The notes under the pieces are model-generated. The model saw nothing but the letters and a program-made list of their open reading frames with translations, was not told where the DNA came from and did not search any database. From Microvirga pudoricolor (GTDB taxonomy: Bacteria; Pseudomonadota; Alphaproteobacteria; Rhizobiales; Beijerinckiaceae), in NCBI RefSeq assembly GCF_016892705.1, contig NZ_JAFEMB010000001.1, positions 1,845,230 to 1,909,229 on the forward strand: DNA of 64,000 nt, given 5' to 3'. Positions 1 to 7,630 of the stretch are shown piece by piece. Position numbers and translations under genes: made by a program. Within the stretch, counting starts at the first letter, position 1. Each line of letters starts with the position of its first letter.

Positions 1-591
1 GCCGTGGTCGAGGCAGTGGCGGCACAAGGCCGCGCCCACAACTCCCGCGAGATGGGACCGGCGTTCCGTCCAATCGAGGCAGGGCTTGCAGAAGATGCGC
101 TTGGACAGGCCTGCGCGTTCGAGGGAGACGCCGATGGAGGCGAAAAATGCCCGGCCGTCCGGCGTCACCTCGCCGCCGTCGGGGCTCAAGGCCACATGGC
201 CCCGGTCCTGGAGCGCATCGGCCATGCCGACGCCGAGGCGCCCGGCGAGATGGTCGTAGCAGGTGCGCGCGAGCTGGAGCGCAGGATCGCCCGGCACGCG
301 GGCGCGGCGCGGACGGAGATCGGCGGCCACGTTGGCCATGGCCTCGATCATGCGGCCGACCTCCGGCGAGGCGAGGCGGAAATAGCGGTTGCGGCCGAGC
401 GGCGTCACGGCCAGGAGCCCCAGATCCGTGAGCTTGGCCAGATGGCCGCTCGTGGTCGAGGCCGAGACGCGGGCGAGATAGGCCAGTTCCTTGGCGGTGC
501 GGGAACGCCCATCCATGAGGGCCAGGAGAATGGCCGCCCGGGCGGAATCGGCCACGGCGGCGGCCACGGAGGCAAGGTGATCGGTGCTCAT
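1..591 (-). CDS. ArsR-family winged-helix transcriptional regulator (3' end outside window)
   Basis: The reverse strand opens with ATG at 591 and stays open for 197 codons to the window edge, so the C-terminus is missing. Residues about 12-75 look like an ArsR winged helix: a helix with ARAAILLALMDG, a recognition-helix region SASTTSGHLAKL and a wing with GRNRYFRL. The C-terminal half has a cysteine cluster (C168, C171, C190, C193, plus C111), with FCKPCLDWTERR and CRHC motifs. That could bind metal or sense thiols, which is inference. It is divergent from the amidohydrolase at 725, with 133 bases between them, so the two may share a control region. The family is clear; the inducer is unknown. 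Confidence 0.8.
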   Translation of the reverse strand, partial: MSTDHLASVAAAVADSARAAILLALMDGRSRTAKELAYLARVSASTTSGHLAKLTDLGLLAVTPLGRNRYFRLASPEVGRMIEAMANVAADLRPRRARVPGDPALQLARTCYDHLAGRLGVGMADALQDRGHVALSPDGGEVTPDGRAFFASIGVSLERAGLSKRIFCKPCLDWTERRSHLAGVVGAALCRHCLDHG

Positions 592-724
592 GGGTCCAGT
601 TTAGGCCGCCGCCACCGAAACGCCATCGCGAACGCTTCGGCGGGGGGCGAAGGATCCTCAGGCTTTCGCAGGGGCATTTCAGGGCGTAAGGAGACGCGAA
701 ACGTAACCCAGAAGGATTTTGCCC

Positions 725-2164
725 GTGCAGAACGACCGCCTGAGCCTCGATGAAATCGTCCGTCACGTGGAGGCCCGCGCGGCGGATTACTGCGCGTCGA
801 GCGACCGGATCTGGGCCATGCCGGAACTGGCCTTCGAGGAGCACCGCTCCGTGGAGGAGCAGATCGCCATGCTGGAACGGGACGGCTTCCGGATCACCCG
901 CAACGTCGCCGGCATGGCGACCGCGTTCATCGCGGAGGCCGGAGGGGGCGGGCCCGTCATCGCGGTCCTCGGTGAGTTCGACGCCCTGCCGGATCTCGCC
1001 CAGGAGGCGGGCGTCACGGAGCACAAGCCGACCATGGCCGGGACGCCGGGCCATGGCTGCGGCCACAACCTCCTCGGCTCCGGCTCGGCGCTCGCCGCCG
1101 TCGCCCTGAAGATGGCGCTGGAAGAGGCCGGGATCGCCGGCACGGTGCGCTATTATGGCTGCCCGGCGGAGGAGAGCGGATCGGGCAAGACCTTCATGGC
1201 CCGCCACGGCTCCTTCGACGACGTGGACGCGGCGTTCTCGTGGCATCCGAGCGTGGTCAACGAGGTGCAGACCACGAGTTCGCTCGCCACCGTGCAGGCC
1301 TATTTCCGCTTCAAGGGCCGCGCCGCCCACGCCGCCGCGATCCCGCATCTCGGCCGCTCGGCCCTCGATGCGGTGGAGTTGATGAATGTGGGCGTGAACT
1401 ACATGCGCGAGCACATGCCGTCCGACGCCCGCGTGCATTACTCCATCACCAATACCGGCGGCGATGCCCCGAACGTGGTGCAGGCTTACGCGGAATCGCT
1501 TTATCTGGTGCGCTCGCCCGAACTCGCCGACGCCCAAAAACTGTTCGAGCGCGTGAAGAGGATCGCCGAGGGCGCGGCGCTGATGACGGAAACCAGCGTG
1601 TCGGTGCAGATCACCGACGCCACCTCCAACGTGCTGCCCAACAAGGCCCTGCAAGGCGCCATGTACGAGAACATGCGCCGTCTCGGGCCGCCCGCTTTCG
1701 ACGCGGCCGATCGGGCCTTCGCCGAGAAGCTCCAGAGGGCCTCGCTGACGGACGAGGACATCCTGGCGAGCGTGAAGCCGCACGACGTGTCGCTTAAAGT
1801 CAAGGTGCTGCACGACGGGATCCTGGCCATGCCGGAGCGCGAGACCGTCATGATGGGAACGACCGATGTGGGTGACGTGAGCTGGGTGGTGCCCACCGCC
1901 CAGTGCCACGCGGCCTGCTTCGCCATCGGGACGCCCTTCCACACCTGGCAGCTCGTGGCCCAGGGCAACCTGCCCGCCGCCCACAAGGGCATGGTGCTGG
2001 CCGCCAAGGCCATGGCGGCCACGGCCGCCGATGCCTTCCGCAACCCGGACCTCATCGCCCGTGCCAAGGCCGAGCTGAAGGAGCGCACCGGCGGCAAGGC
2101 TTATGTCTGTCCGATCCCGGACGATGTGACGCCCGAAGACCTGCGGGGCAAGAAAGCCGCGTAG
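725..2164 (+). CDS. M20 family amidohydrolase (AbgB/aminoacylase-like)
   Basis: A 479-aa metallopeptidase-fold hydrolase, expected to cleave an amide bond in an N-acyl amino acid or p-aminobenzoyl-glutamate-like substrate in the cytoplasm. M20 metal-site motifs are in order: GEFDALPD (about 83-90), GHGCGHN (about 109-115), PAEESGSGK (about 147-155), HPS (about 174) and a late GTTDVGDVSW segment. The middle carries the usual dimerisation lid (FKGRAAHAAAIPHLGRSALDAV). I chose GTG at 725 because AAGGA at 712-716 sits eight bases upstream; a TTG at 719 would be too close. The overall pattern resembles AbgB, the p-aminobenzoyl-glutamate hydrolase B subunit, but no A-subunit partner is adjacent, so the substrate is unproven. 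Confidence 0.88.
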   Translation: MQNDRLSLDEIVRHVEARAADYCASSDRIWAMPELAFEEHRSVEEQIAMLERDGFRITRNVAGMATAFIAEAGGGGPVIAVLGEFDALPDLAQEAGVTEHKPTMAGTPGHGCGHNLLGSGSALAAVALKMALEEAGIAGTVRYYGCPAEESGSGKTFMARHGSFDDVDAAFSWHPSVVNEVQTTSSLATVQAYFRFKGRAAHAAAIPHLGRSALDAVELMNVGVNYMREHMPSDARVHYSITNTGGDAPNVVQAYAESLYLVRSPELADAQKLFERVKRIAEGAALMTETSVSVQITDATSNVLPNKALQGAMYENMRRLGPPAFDAADRAFAEKLQRASLTDEDILASVKPHDVSLKVKVLHDGILAMPERETVMMGTTDVGDVSWVVPTAQCHAACFAIGTPFHTWQLVAQGNLPAAHKGMVLAAKAMAATAADAFRNPDLIARAKAELKERTGGKAYVCPIPDDVTPEDLRGKKAA

Positions 2165-2223
2165 GGCTTCGGCGCTCCTGTCTCCTTCACGTCCACGAGA
2201 TGCCCTGGTGGTTGCCTGGGCAT

Positions 2224-2239
2224 CTTGCATTTTGGCAAG
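2224..2239. promoter_or_regulatory. Short inverted repeat upstream of the VOC dioxygenase-like gene
   Basis: CTTGC and GCAAG flank a six-base AT-rich spacer, and a CTTGCAAG palindrome lies about 40 bases further on, still upstream of the ATG at 2315. Genes of this family are often controlled by a MarR- or HxlR-type repressor, so this may be an operator. That is inference only, and no regulator is adjacent. Confidence 0.25.
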
Positions 2240-2314
2240 TTATCCTTGGCGATGCAGGGATCGATTGTGCGCCCTTGCAAGCATATCTTGAGCCCACACG
2301 CCAAGGAGGGCGCC

Positions 2315-3253
2315 ATGCAGCTCACTGGAATTCATCATCTCACCGCCGTCACGGCGAATGCGCCGGGCAATCACGACTTTTACACGGGGGCGCTCGGCAT
2401 GCGCCTCGTCAAGAAGACCGTCAACCAGGACGATGTCAGCGCCTACCACCTGTTCTATGCGGACGGGCTCGCCTCACCGGGCTCGGACCTGACCTTCTTC
2501 GACTGGCCCGTCGGCCGCGAGCGCCGGGGCACCCACAGCGTCACGCAGACGGCGCTTCGGGTCGGCGGCCAGGAGGCGCTGGAATGGTGGACGAAGCGCT
2601 TCGACGAGCGCGGCATCGCCCATACGGGCATCGTGGAGCGGGATGGGCGGCTCTGGGTCGATTTCGAGGATCCGGAAGGCCAGCGCCTCGGTCTCGTGGA
2701 CGACGGCGGCGCGGGTGACGCGCATCCGTGGGACCGCAGCCCCGTGCCCGAGCGCTACCAGATTCGGGGCCTGGGCCCCATCACCATGAGCGTGCCGAAG
2801 CTCGACCGCACCGCCCGCGTTCTCACCGAGGGCATGGATATGCGCGCCGCACGGGAATACCGCATCGGAGAGCGCAGCATCCACGTGTTCGAGATGGGAG
2901 CGGGCGGTCCCGCCGCCGAACTGCACGTGGCGGTCGATCCCGGCCTGCCGCCGGCCCAGCCGGGCGCGGGCGGCGTGCACCATGTGGCGTTCCGCACGCC
3001 GAACGAGCAGACCTACCAGGAATGCTGGGAGCGCCTGCAGACCCTGCGGGCACCGTCCAGCGGCCCGGTCGACCGGTATTATTTCAAGAGCCTGTACTTC
3101 CGGGAGCCCGGCGGCATCCTGTTCGAGGTCGCCACCGACGGACCGGGCTTCGCCACGGACGAGCCCCTGGCCACCTTGGGCGAAAGCCTCGCGCTGCCGC
3201 CCTTCCTGGAGCCGCGCCGGGCCCAGATCGAGGCGGGTCTGAAGCCGCTCTGA
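2315..3253 (+). CDS. VOC-superfamily ring-cleaving dioxygenase-like protein
   Basis: 312 aa with two tandem vicinal-oxygen-chelate modules. The first starts at residue 1 ([20 protein letters not shown]...[20 protein letters not shown]) and the second around residue 150 ([22 protein letters not shown]...[14 protein letters not shown]). The HHLTAVT and VHHVAFRT histidines and the late [10 protein letters not shown] glutamate fit the usual metal-binding triad. The ATG at 2315 has a perfect AAGGAGG at 2303-2309; an upstream in-frame ATG at 2225 lacks one. Related proteins (MhqO/MhqA type) are linked to quinone and electrophile resistance. The NAD(P)H FMN reductase 164 bases downstream suits a quinone-stress pairing. 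The physiological substrate is not known. Confidence 0.85.
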   Translation: MQLTGIHHLTAVTANAPGNHDFYTGALGMRLVKKTVNQDDVSAYHLFYADGLASPGSDLTFFDWPVGRERRGTHSVTQTALRVGGQEALEWWTKRFDERGIAHTGIVERDGRLWVDFEDPEGQRLGLVDDGGAGDAHPWDRSPVPERYQIRGLGPITMSVPKLDRTARVLTEGMDMRAAREYRIGERSIHVFEMGAGGPAAELHVAVDPGLPPAQPGAGGVHHVAFRTPNEQTYQECWERLQTLRAPSSGPVDRYYFKSLYFREPGGILFEVATDGPGFATDEPLATLGESLALPPFLEPRRAQIEAGLKPL

Positions 3254-3417
3254 CAATCTCGGGAGGGCCGCCCTGCTCGCATGGCAGGGTGGCCTCATCC
3301 GGGATTCTACCATCCGCGCACCTGTCCTCGATGCTGTGAAGGCTTGCACTTGCGGGCTTGGGACGTGTCGTAGGGTCAATCCTGCTGCGCCCGATCGATC
3401 ATAAAAGGGAACATGTT

Positions 3418-3984
3418 TTGGCCTTCAAGCTTCACGTTGTCATTTGCAGCACCCGTCCCACCCGCATCGGCCCGTCCATTGCCGGGTGGTTTCACAAGGA
3501 GGCCGTCGCCCATGGCGGGTTCGATGCCGAATTGGTCGATATCGCGGCTTTCAATCTTCCGGTTTTCGACGAGCCGGAGCATCCGCGCCTGCGCAACTAC
3601 CGGCACGCCCACACCAAGGCCTGGAGCGCCAAGGTGAGCGAGGCCGACGCCTTCGTGTTCGTGACGCCGGAATACAATTTCGGGCCGCCGCCGTCGCTGG
3701 TGAACGCCATGAATTACCTGGTGACGGAATGGCACTACAAGCCGGCGGCCTTCGTCAGCTACGGTGGTATCTCCGGCGGCCTGCGGGCTGTTCAGATGGA
3801 AAAGCTGATGCTGACCACCTTCAAGATGATGCCGATCCCTGAGGCCGTCACCATCCCGATGGTGTCGCAATATTTCGACGACGAGCAGAATTTCAGCCCG
3901 AGCGAAATCACGCAAAAATCCGTGAAGCCGCTGTTGGACGAGCTGGCGCGCTGGACCGGCGCCCTCAAGCCGTTGCGGGCATAG
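3418..3984 (+). CDS. NADPH-dependent FMN reductase family flavoprotein
   Basis: 188 aa flavodoxin-like fold. The phosphate-binding loop is at the N-terminus (VVICSTRPTRIGPSIAGWF, residues about 7-25). The family motif VTPEYNFGPPPSLVNAMNYL lies around residues 82-101, followed by SYGGISGGLRA, which contacts the flavin. Likely activity is NAD(P)H-dependent reduction of FMN or quinones. The start is unusual: the only initiator with a good ribosome-binding site is TTG at 3418, preceded by AAGGGA at 3405-3410; the ATG at 3413 is in another frame. It follows the VOC gene in the same direction, so co-expression is possible. Confidence 0.85.
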   Translation: MAFKLHVVICSTRPTRIGPSIAGWFHKEAVAHGGFDAELVDIAAFNLPVFDEPEHPRLRNYRHAHTKAWSAKVSEADAFVFVTPEYNFGPPPSLVNAMNYLVTEWHYKPAAFVSYGGISGGLRAVQMEKLMLTTFKMMPIPEAVTIPMVSQYFDDEQNFSPSEITQKSVKPLLDELARWTGALKPLRA

Positions 3985-3987
3985 CCC

Positions 3988-4010
3988 AGCCTCGCGGCTA
4001 GGCTCTTGTT
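3988..4010 (+). terminator. Possible terminator between convergent genes
   Basis: AGCCT...AGGCT forms a short stem with a seven-base loop, followed by CTTGTTTT. It sits between the convergent FMN reductase and RTX genes. The stem is weak, hence the low confidence. Confidence 0.35.
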
Positions 4011-4044
4011 TTCCAAGTTCCGGCCTCTCAAGCTCCCGCCTGCC

Positions 4045-6021
4045 TCAGATGACGAACAGGTCCTTGTGGGTGATCGAGAGGCCCTTTGCGAGCTTGGCGA
4101 CCTGAACGGCCGCCAACGCGCCGGTCCCGTCCGGGTCGTACGACAGGAGGCCCGTCTTCTTGTCGTAGAGAATGCGATCGGACGCGTCGTGCGCCTTCGC
4201 TCCCGTCCAAAAAGCCGCTTTCTTGATCTCGGCGGGCTTTGCCGGCGAGCCTTTGCGGGCGAGAGCCGCGAAGGCCTTGTGACCGAGATGGATCGCGTCG
4301 TCCGCAACCGAGAAATCCGTGATCCGGTCGACATTCCCGGGGCCGGGGGCGGTGTCGAAGACGAAGATGTCTCCTCCGGCCTTACCGGTGAGCGTGTCGT
4401 TGCCAAGCTTGCCCGCAAGCCTGTCATGCCCGTCGCCGCCGACGAGATTGTTCTTGGCCTTGGTGCCGTTGAGAATCTTGTTCTCGGGATTAGGCGGTAG
4501 CGTTGGGGGCAGGGTTGGAGTGCCCTGCGTTACGGGTGTCACGGGGATTTCCGGAGTGACAGGCGGGGTAGGGGTGGTCGGCGGAGTGGGATCGGTTGGA
4601 GTGGTCGGCGGAGTTGGATCGACAGGCACCGTGGCGGTGAGGTCCGCCAGGGACACATCGCCGTCGGAGAACCGGAACGTTTCCACGTCCCGCACCGTAT
4701 CGCTGCCGTCGCGGGCCGCCAGGAAATCCACGATGCGAAGCGACCCGTCGGCATTCTTCGTCACGGCGTACTGCGTCCGGGTGCCCGAGAGGATCATCGT
4801 ATCCTGGCCGGAAGCACCTTGGATTATATCGTCGCCCGCTCCGCCCGTCAGAACATCCTGGCCAGCCCCGCCCCAGAGCACATCGTCGCCGCCGTTCCCG
4901 ACCAGGGTGTCGTTGTGATAGCCGCCGTCCAGCCTGTCGGCGGCGTTCGTGCCGGTCCAGGTCAGTCCGGTGACGTGCGCCGGGCCCGAGAAGTTCGCAT
5001 GGACCACCGCGTCAGCGGGTTTGCCCTGGGTGGTGAAATCCAGGGGCGTGAGCCCGTAAGAGGCCGGATCGGCGCCCTGGTAATAGGCCCAGAGCAGCGC
5101 GCCATCGAGCCATTGGCCGCCGTAGTTCTGCATCACATGGTACAGGGCCTCATAGCAGTCGCGCTGCTCCTGGAGGTCGACCGTGCTCCCGTACGGGATC
5201 CAGCCCGGGCTGAGGTTCACGCCGTCGTAGCTGCCGTAGCCGATCTCCGTGAAGATGACCTTTTTGCCCCATTGCTCGGACAGGTTCTTCCACGTGTCGA
5301 TCACGGAGGTGGCGCCGTAGACGGCGATGGAATTCCAGTTGACCGACGGCTTGATCCAGGTGTCGATCAACTCAGCGACGGTGGGATGGGTGCTGTTGGC
5401 CTGCCCCTGCGCCATCATGCTGAAATACGCATCGACGCCGATATAGTCGAGCTTGTCCCAGAACTGGATTTTCAACGCCTCGCTGTCGGTGCCCGCATAG
5501 ATCACCTGGCCGCTGAACACGGCCCGCACCGCATCGGCGATCTCGCCCCATTTTTGCGTGTAGCCCGGCTTGGAGGGGTCGGTCATGCTCTTCATCTCGG
5601 TGCCGATGCAGACCATGGAGACGCCGGTTCTCTCGGCCACCTTGGCGTATTCCACCATCATGGCCTTGTAGTTGGAGAACCAGAGGTCGGGGTTCGTGGG
5701 CGCGATCTCGGCGCGCCACGTACCCACCTCGTCGTTCACTTCCACGTGAGGCTTGAGCACCACCTTCAGGCCTCGGGACAGGCTGTCCCGGATCGCCTCC
5801 TCGACCTGGGCGAGGGTGTCGCTGCGCCCCGCCATGATCCCCATCGTGTTGCTGGTCTTGTCCGGCATGAAGAAGGCCGGCACGATCGAGATCGTGTTGG
5901 CGCCCGCAGCCTTGATCTGATCCATGGCCTCGCGGCCGCGGCCGGCCTCCTGGTAGCGGCCGCCCCAGAAGGCCGGGAGGCTGATGCCCTCCCACGTCAT
6001 GGTGTCTTCGCTGCCTGCCAT
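4045..6021 (-). CDS. Secreted GH113-like glycosidase fused to RTX calcium-binding repeats
   Basis: 658 aa from ATG 6021 (ATG 6000 is an alternative). Residues about 5-350 look like a TIM-barrel of the GH113 mannanase-like group: WEGISLPAFWGG, then VCIGTEMKS (candidate acid/base Glu) and VIFTEIGYGSYDG (candidate nucleophile Glu). Residues about 356-408 hold nonapeptide RTX repeats (GGDDVLWGGAGQDVLTGGAG), residues about 466-512 are a Pro-Thr linker, and a second RTX block lies at about 514-550. The end (about 550-658) resembles the C-terminal region of type I-secreted RTX proteins. There is no Sec signal. Export by a type I ABC system is expected from family knowledge, but no such transporter is nearby. 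The sugar substrate is unknown. Confidence 0.82.
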   Translation of the reverse strand: MAGSEDTMTWEGISLPAFWGGRYQEAGRGREAMDQIKAAGANTISIVPAFFMPDKTSNTMGIMAGRSDTLAQVEEAIRDSLSRGLKVVLKPHVEVNDEVGTWRAEIAPTNPDLWFSNYKAMMVEYAKVAERTGVSMVCIGTEMKSMTDPSKPGYTQKWGEIADAVRAVFSGQVIYAGTDSEALKIQFWDKLDYIGVDAYFSMMAQGQANSTHPTVAELIDTWIKPSVNWNSIAVYGATSVIDTWKNLSEQWGKKVIFTEIGYGSYDGVNLSPGWIPYGSTVDLQEQRDCYEALYHVMQNYGGQWLDGALLWAYYQGADPASYGLTPLDFTTQGKPADAVVHANFSGPAHVTGLTWTGTNAADRLDGGYHNDTLVGNGGDDVLWGGAGQDVLTGGAGDDIIQGASGQDTMILSGTRTQYAVTKNADGSLRIVDFLAARDGSDTVRDVETFRFSDGDVSLADLTATVPVDPTPPTTPTDPTPPTTPTPPVTPEIPVTPVTQGTPTLPPTLPPNPENKILNGTKAKNNLVGGDGHDRLAGKLGNDTLTGKAGGDIFVFDTAPGPGNVDRITDFSVADDAIHLGHKAFAALARKGSPAKPAEIKKAAFWTGAKAHDASDRILYDKKTGLLSYDPDGTGALAAVQVAKLAKGLSITHKDLFVI

Positions 6022-6176
6022 GGTGGTCCCGTTCCAGTGATATGCCGCAGGGCAGGATGCCCGTCGGCTTGTGACGCGCACGAATCGTAGTCGAAATAAC
6101 GTATCGTTATATCCGGATATCTTCCATCGTGACGGGGTGCGGCGCGATGTTGCGCGTGTGCCCCAGCGCACAGCCC

Positions 6177-6206
6177 GGCCGGGACCCGGTCACTACGGTC
6201 CCGGCC
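6177..6206. promoter_or_regulatory. 10-bp inverted repeat upstream of the RND efflux genes
   Basis: GGCCGGGACC and GGTCCCGGCC flank a ten-base loop, followed by TTTC on the plus strand. It could be a hairpin or an operator. Two more palindromes, CGCGAAGCTTCGCG at 6247-6260 and GGTAC/GTACC at 6272-6290, share the 378-base gap between the RTX gene and the efflux adaptor. Confidence 0.4.
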
Positions 6207-6246
6207 TTTCGGAAGGTCGGGGGACGGACGCCGCAGCCGGGATGAG

Positions 6247-6260
6247 CGCGAAGCTTCGCG
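6247..6260. promoter_or_regulatory. Perfect 14-bp palindrome in the efflux promoter region
   Basis: CGCGAAGCTTCGCG is perfectly self-complementary and lies 140 bases before the adaptor ATG. It is a candidate dimeric-repressor site (for example TetR type), although no regulator gene is adjacent. Function is inferred from position and symmetry only. Confidence 0.35.
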
Positions 6261-6399
6261 ATATTGCCAAGGGTACCGGGCCCGCGTACCGTAAGGTCAG
6301 GCCTCGGACGCCCCGGTTGTCGCCAGGGCTGGTGCGCCACAGATCCAAGAGGCGGCGTTCTTAAGACTCAGGACAATCCGTTCGTTCAGGGGACTCTCG

Positions 6400-7554
6400 A
6401 TGTGCCTTCTCCGGACCGTTGGTGTGCTTGGTAGCGTTCTCGTTTCCTCCGTTCTGGCCCTCGGGACGGCCCAGGCCCAGGGCGGACCGCCCCCGGCGCC
6501 GTCCGTGACCGTGGCCAAGCCCGTCGTGAAGGACATTATCGAGCGGGACGATTTCATCGGCCGTTTCGAGGCCGTCGATCACGTCGACATCCGGGCCCGG
6601 GTGTCGGGCTATCTCGACAAGGTGCATTTCCAGGACGGTAGCTTGGTCAAGGCCGGCGACCTGCTCTTCACCATCGATCCGCGTCCCTACCAGAACGCCC
6701 TTCAGGAGGCGCAGGCCGCCGTGACCTCGGCGGAGGTGCGCCAGACCTTCGCCCAGAGCGATCTCGACCGGGCCCAGCAGCTGCGCCAGACCGGCAACAT
6801 CGCCGACCAGGTCTTCGACCAAAGGCGCCAGGCCTTCCTCACCGCCAAGGCCGAGCTCGACCGCTCCCAGGCGGCCCTGCGCCAGGCCCAGCTCGATGTC
6901 GGCTTCACGCAGATCAAGTCGCCGCTTGCGGGCCGCATCTCGCGCAAGCTCGTCTCGGAGGGCAACCTCGTCACCGCCAACCAGACGGTCCTGACCAACA
7001 TCGTGTCGCTGGACCCGATCCAGTTCTACTTCGACGTGGATGAGCGCTCCTACCTCGCCTATTCGCGCCAGGACCAGGGCGGCACCAAGACCTCCACGCA
7101 CGGGGCCCCCAACGAGGTGTCGCTCACCCTCACGGACGAGCGCCAGGGCACCCGCAACGGCAAGGTCGATTTCGTCGATAACCGGCTCGATTCCGCAAGC
7201 GGCACGATCCGGGCCCGCGCGGTGTTCGAGAACAAGGACCTGTTCCTGACGCCGGGCCTCTTCGGCCGCGTCACGCTGGGCGGCTCGGACCCCTACAAGG
7301 CCGTTCTCCTGCCGGATGAAGCCATCGGCAGCGACCAGGATCGGCGCATCGTCTACGTGGTGGGCGAGAACAACCAGACCGCGATCCGGCCCGTGCGCGT
7401 GGGACCGCGCATCGACGGCTACCGGGTGATCCGCGAGGGGCTCAAAGGCGACGAGACCGTGGTGGTCAACGGCATCGTCCGGGTGCGCCCCGGCCAGCCC
7501 GTCAGCCCGCAGATGACCATGCTGCCGCCCGTGCGGGAGCGCAACGGCACCTGA
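6400..7554 (+). CDS. RND efflux periplasmic adaptor subunit (AcrA/MexE type)
   Basis: 384 aa membrane-fusion protein that would link the inner-membrane pump downstream to an outer-membrane channel. A Sec signal peptide covers residues 1-26, with probable cleavage after AQA. The barrel/lipoyl half-motif VSGYLDKVHFQDGSLVKAGDLLFTID is near 65-90, an alpha-helical hairpin near 95-165 (rich in A, Q, R), and the second lipoyl half with IKSPLAGRISRKLVSEGNLV near 172-195. AGGGGA at 6388-6393 supports the ATG. The pump starts 76 bases downstream, beyond a hairpin. No outer-membrane factor or local repressor is present in the window. Confidence 0.93.
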   Translation: MCLLRTVGVLGSVLVSSVLALGTAQAQGGPPPAPSVTVAKPVVKDIIERDDFIGRFEAVDHVDIRARVSGYLDKVHFQDGSLVKAGDLLFTIDPRPYQNALQEAQAAVTSAEVRQTFAQSDLDRAQQLRQTGNIADQVFDQRRQAFLTAKAELDRSQAALRQAQLDVGFTQIKSPLAGRISRKLVSEGNLVTANQTVLTNIVSLDPIQFYFDVDERSYLAYSRQDQGGTKTSTHGAPNEVSLTLTDERQGTRNGKVDFVDNRLDSASGTIRARAVFENKDLFLTPGLFGRVTLGGSDPYKAVLLPDEAIGSDQDRRIVYVVGENNQTAIRPVRVGPRIDGYRVIREGLKGDETVVVNGIVRVRPGQPVSPQMTMLPPVRERNGT

Positions 7555-7559
7555 TCCCA

Positions 7560-7587
7560 AAGGCCCGATGAAGTGTCGGGCCTTTTC
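7560..7587 (+). terminator. Hairpin with T-run between efflux adaptor and pump
   Basis: A perfect nine-base stem (AAGGCCCGA / TCGGGCCTT) with a seven-base loop ends in TTTTC, six bases after the adaptor stop and 44 bases before the pump ATG. It has the form of an intrinsic terminator inside an apparent operon, and may set the adaptor:pump ratio. Confidence 0.6.
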
Positions 7588-7630
7588 ACTTCCTTCGATC
7601 CATCGCGATCCAGCCCGGCGGGATTGACCT

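Noticed and set aside
4..753. Long plus-strand frame at the left edge
   Set aside because: It lies opposite the ArsR gene and overlaps the amidohydrolase start; its arginine- and glycine-rich composition is that of antisense GC-rich DNA.
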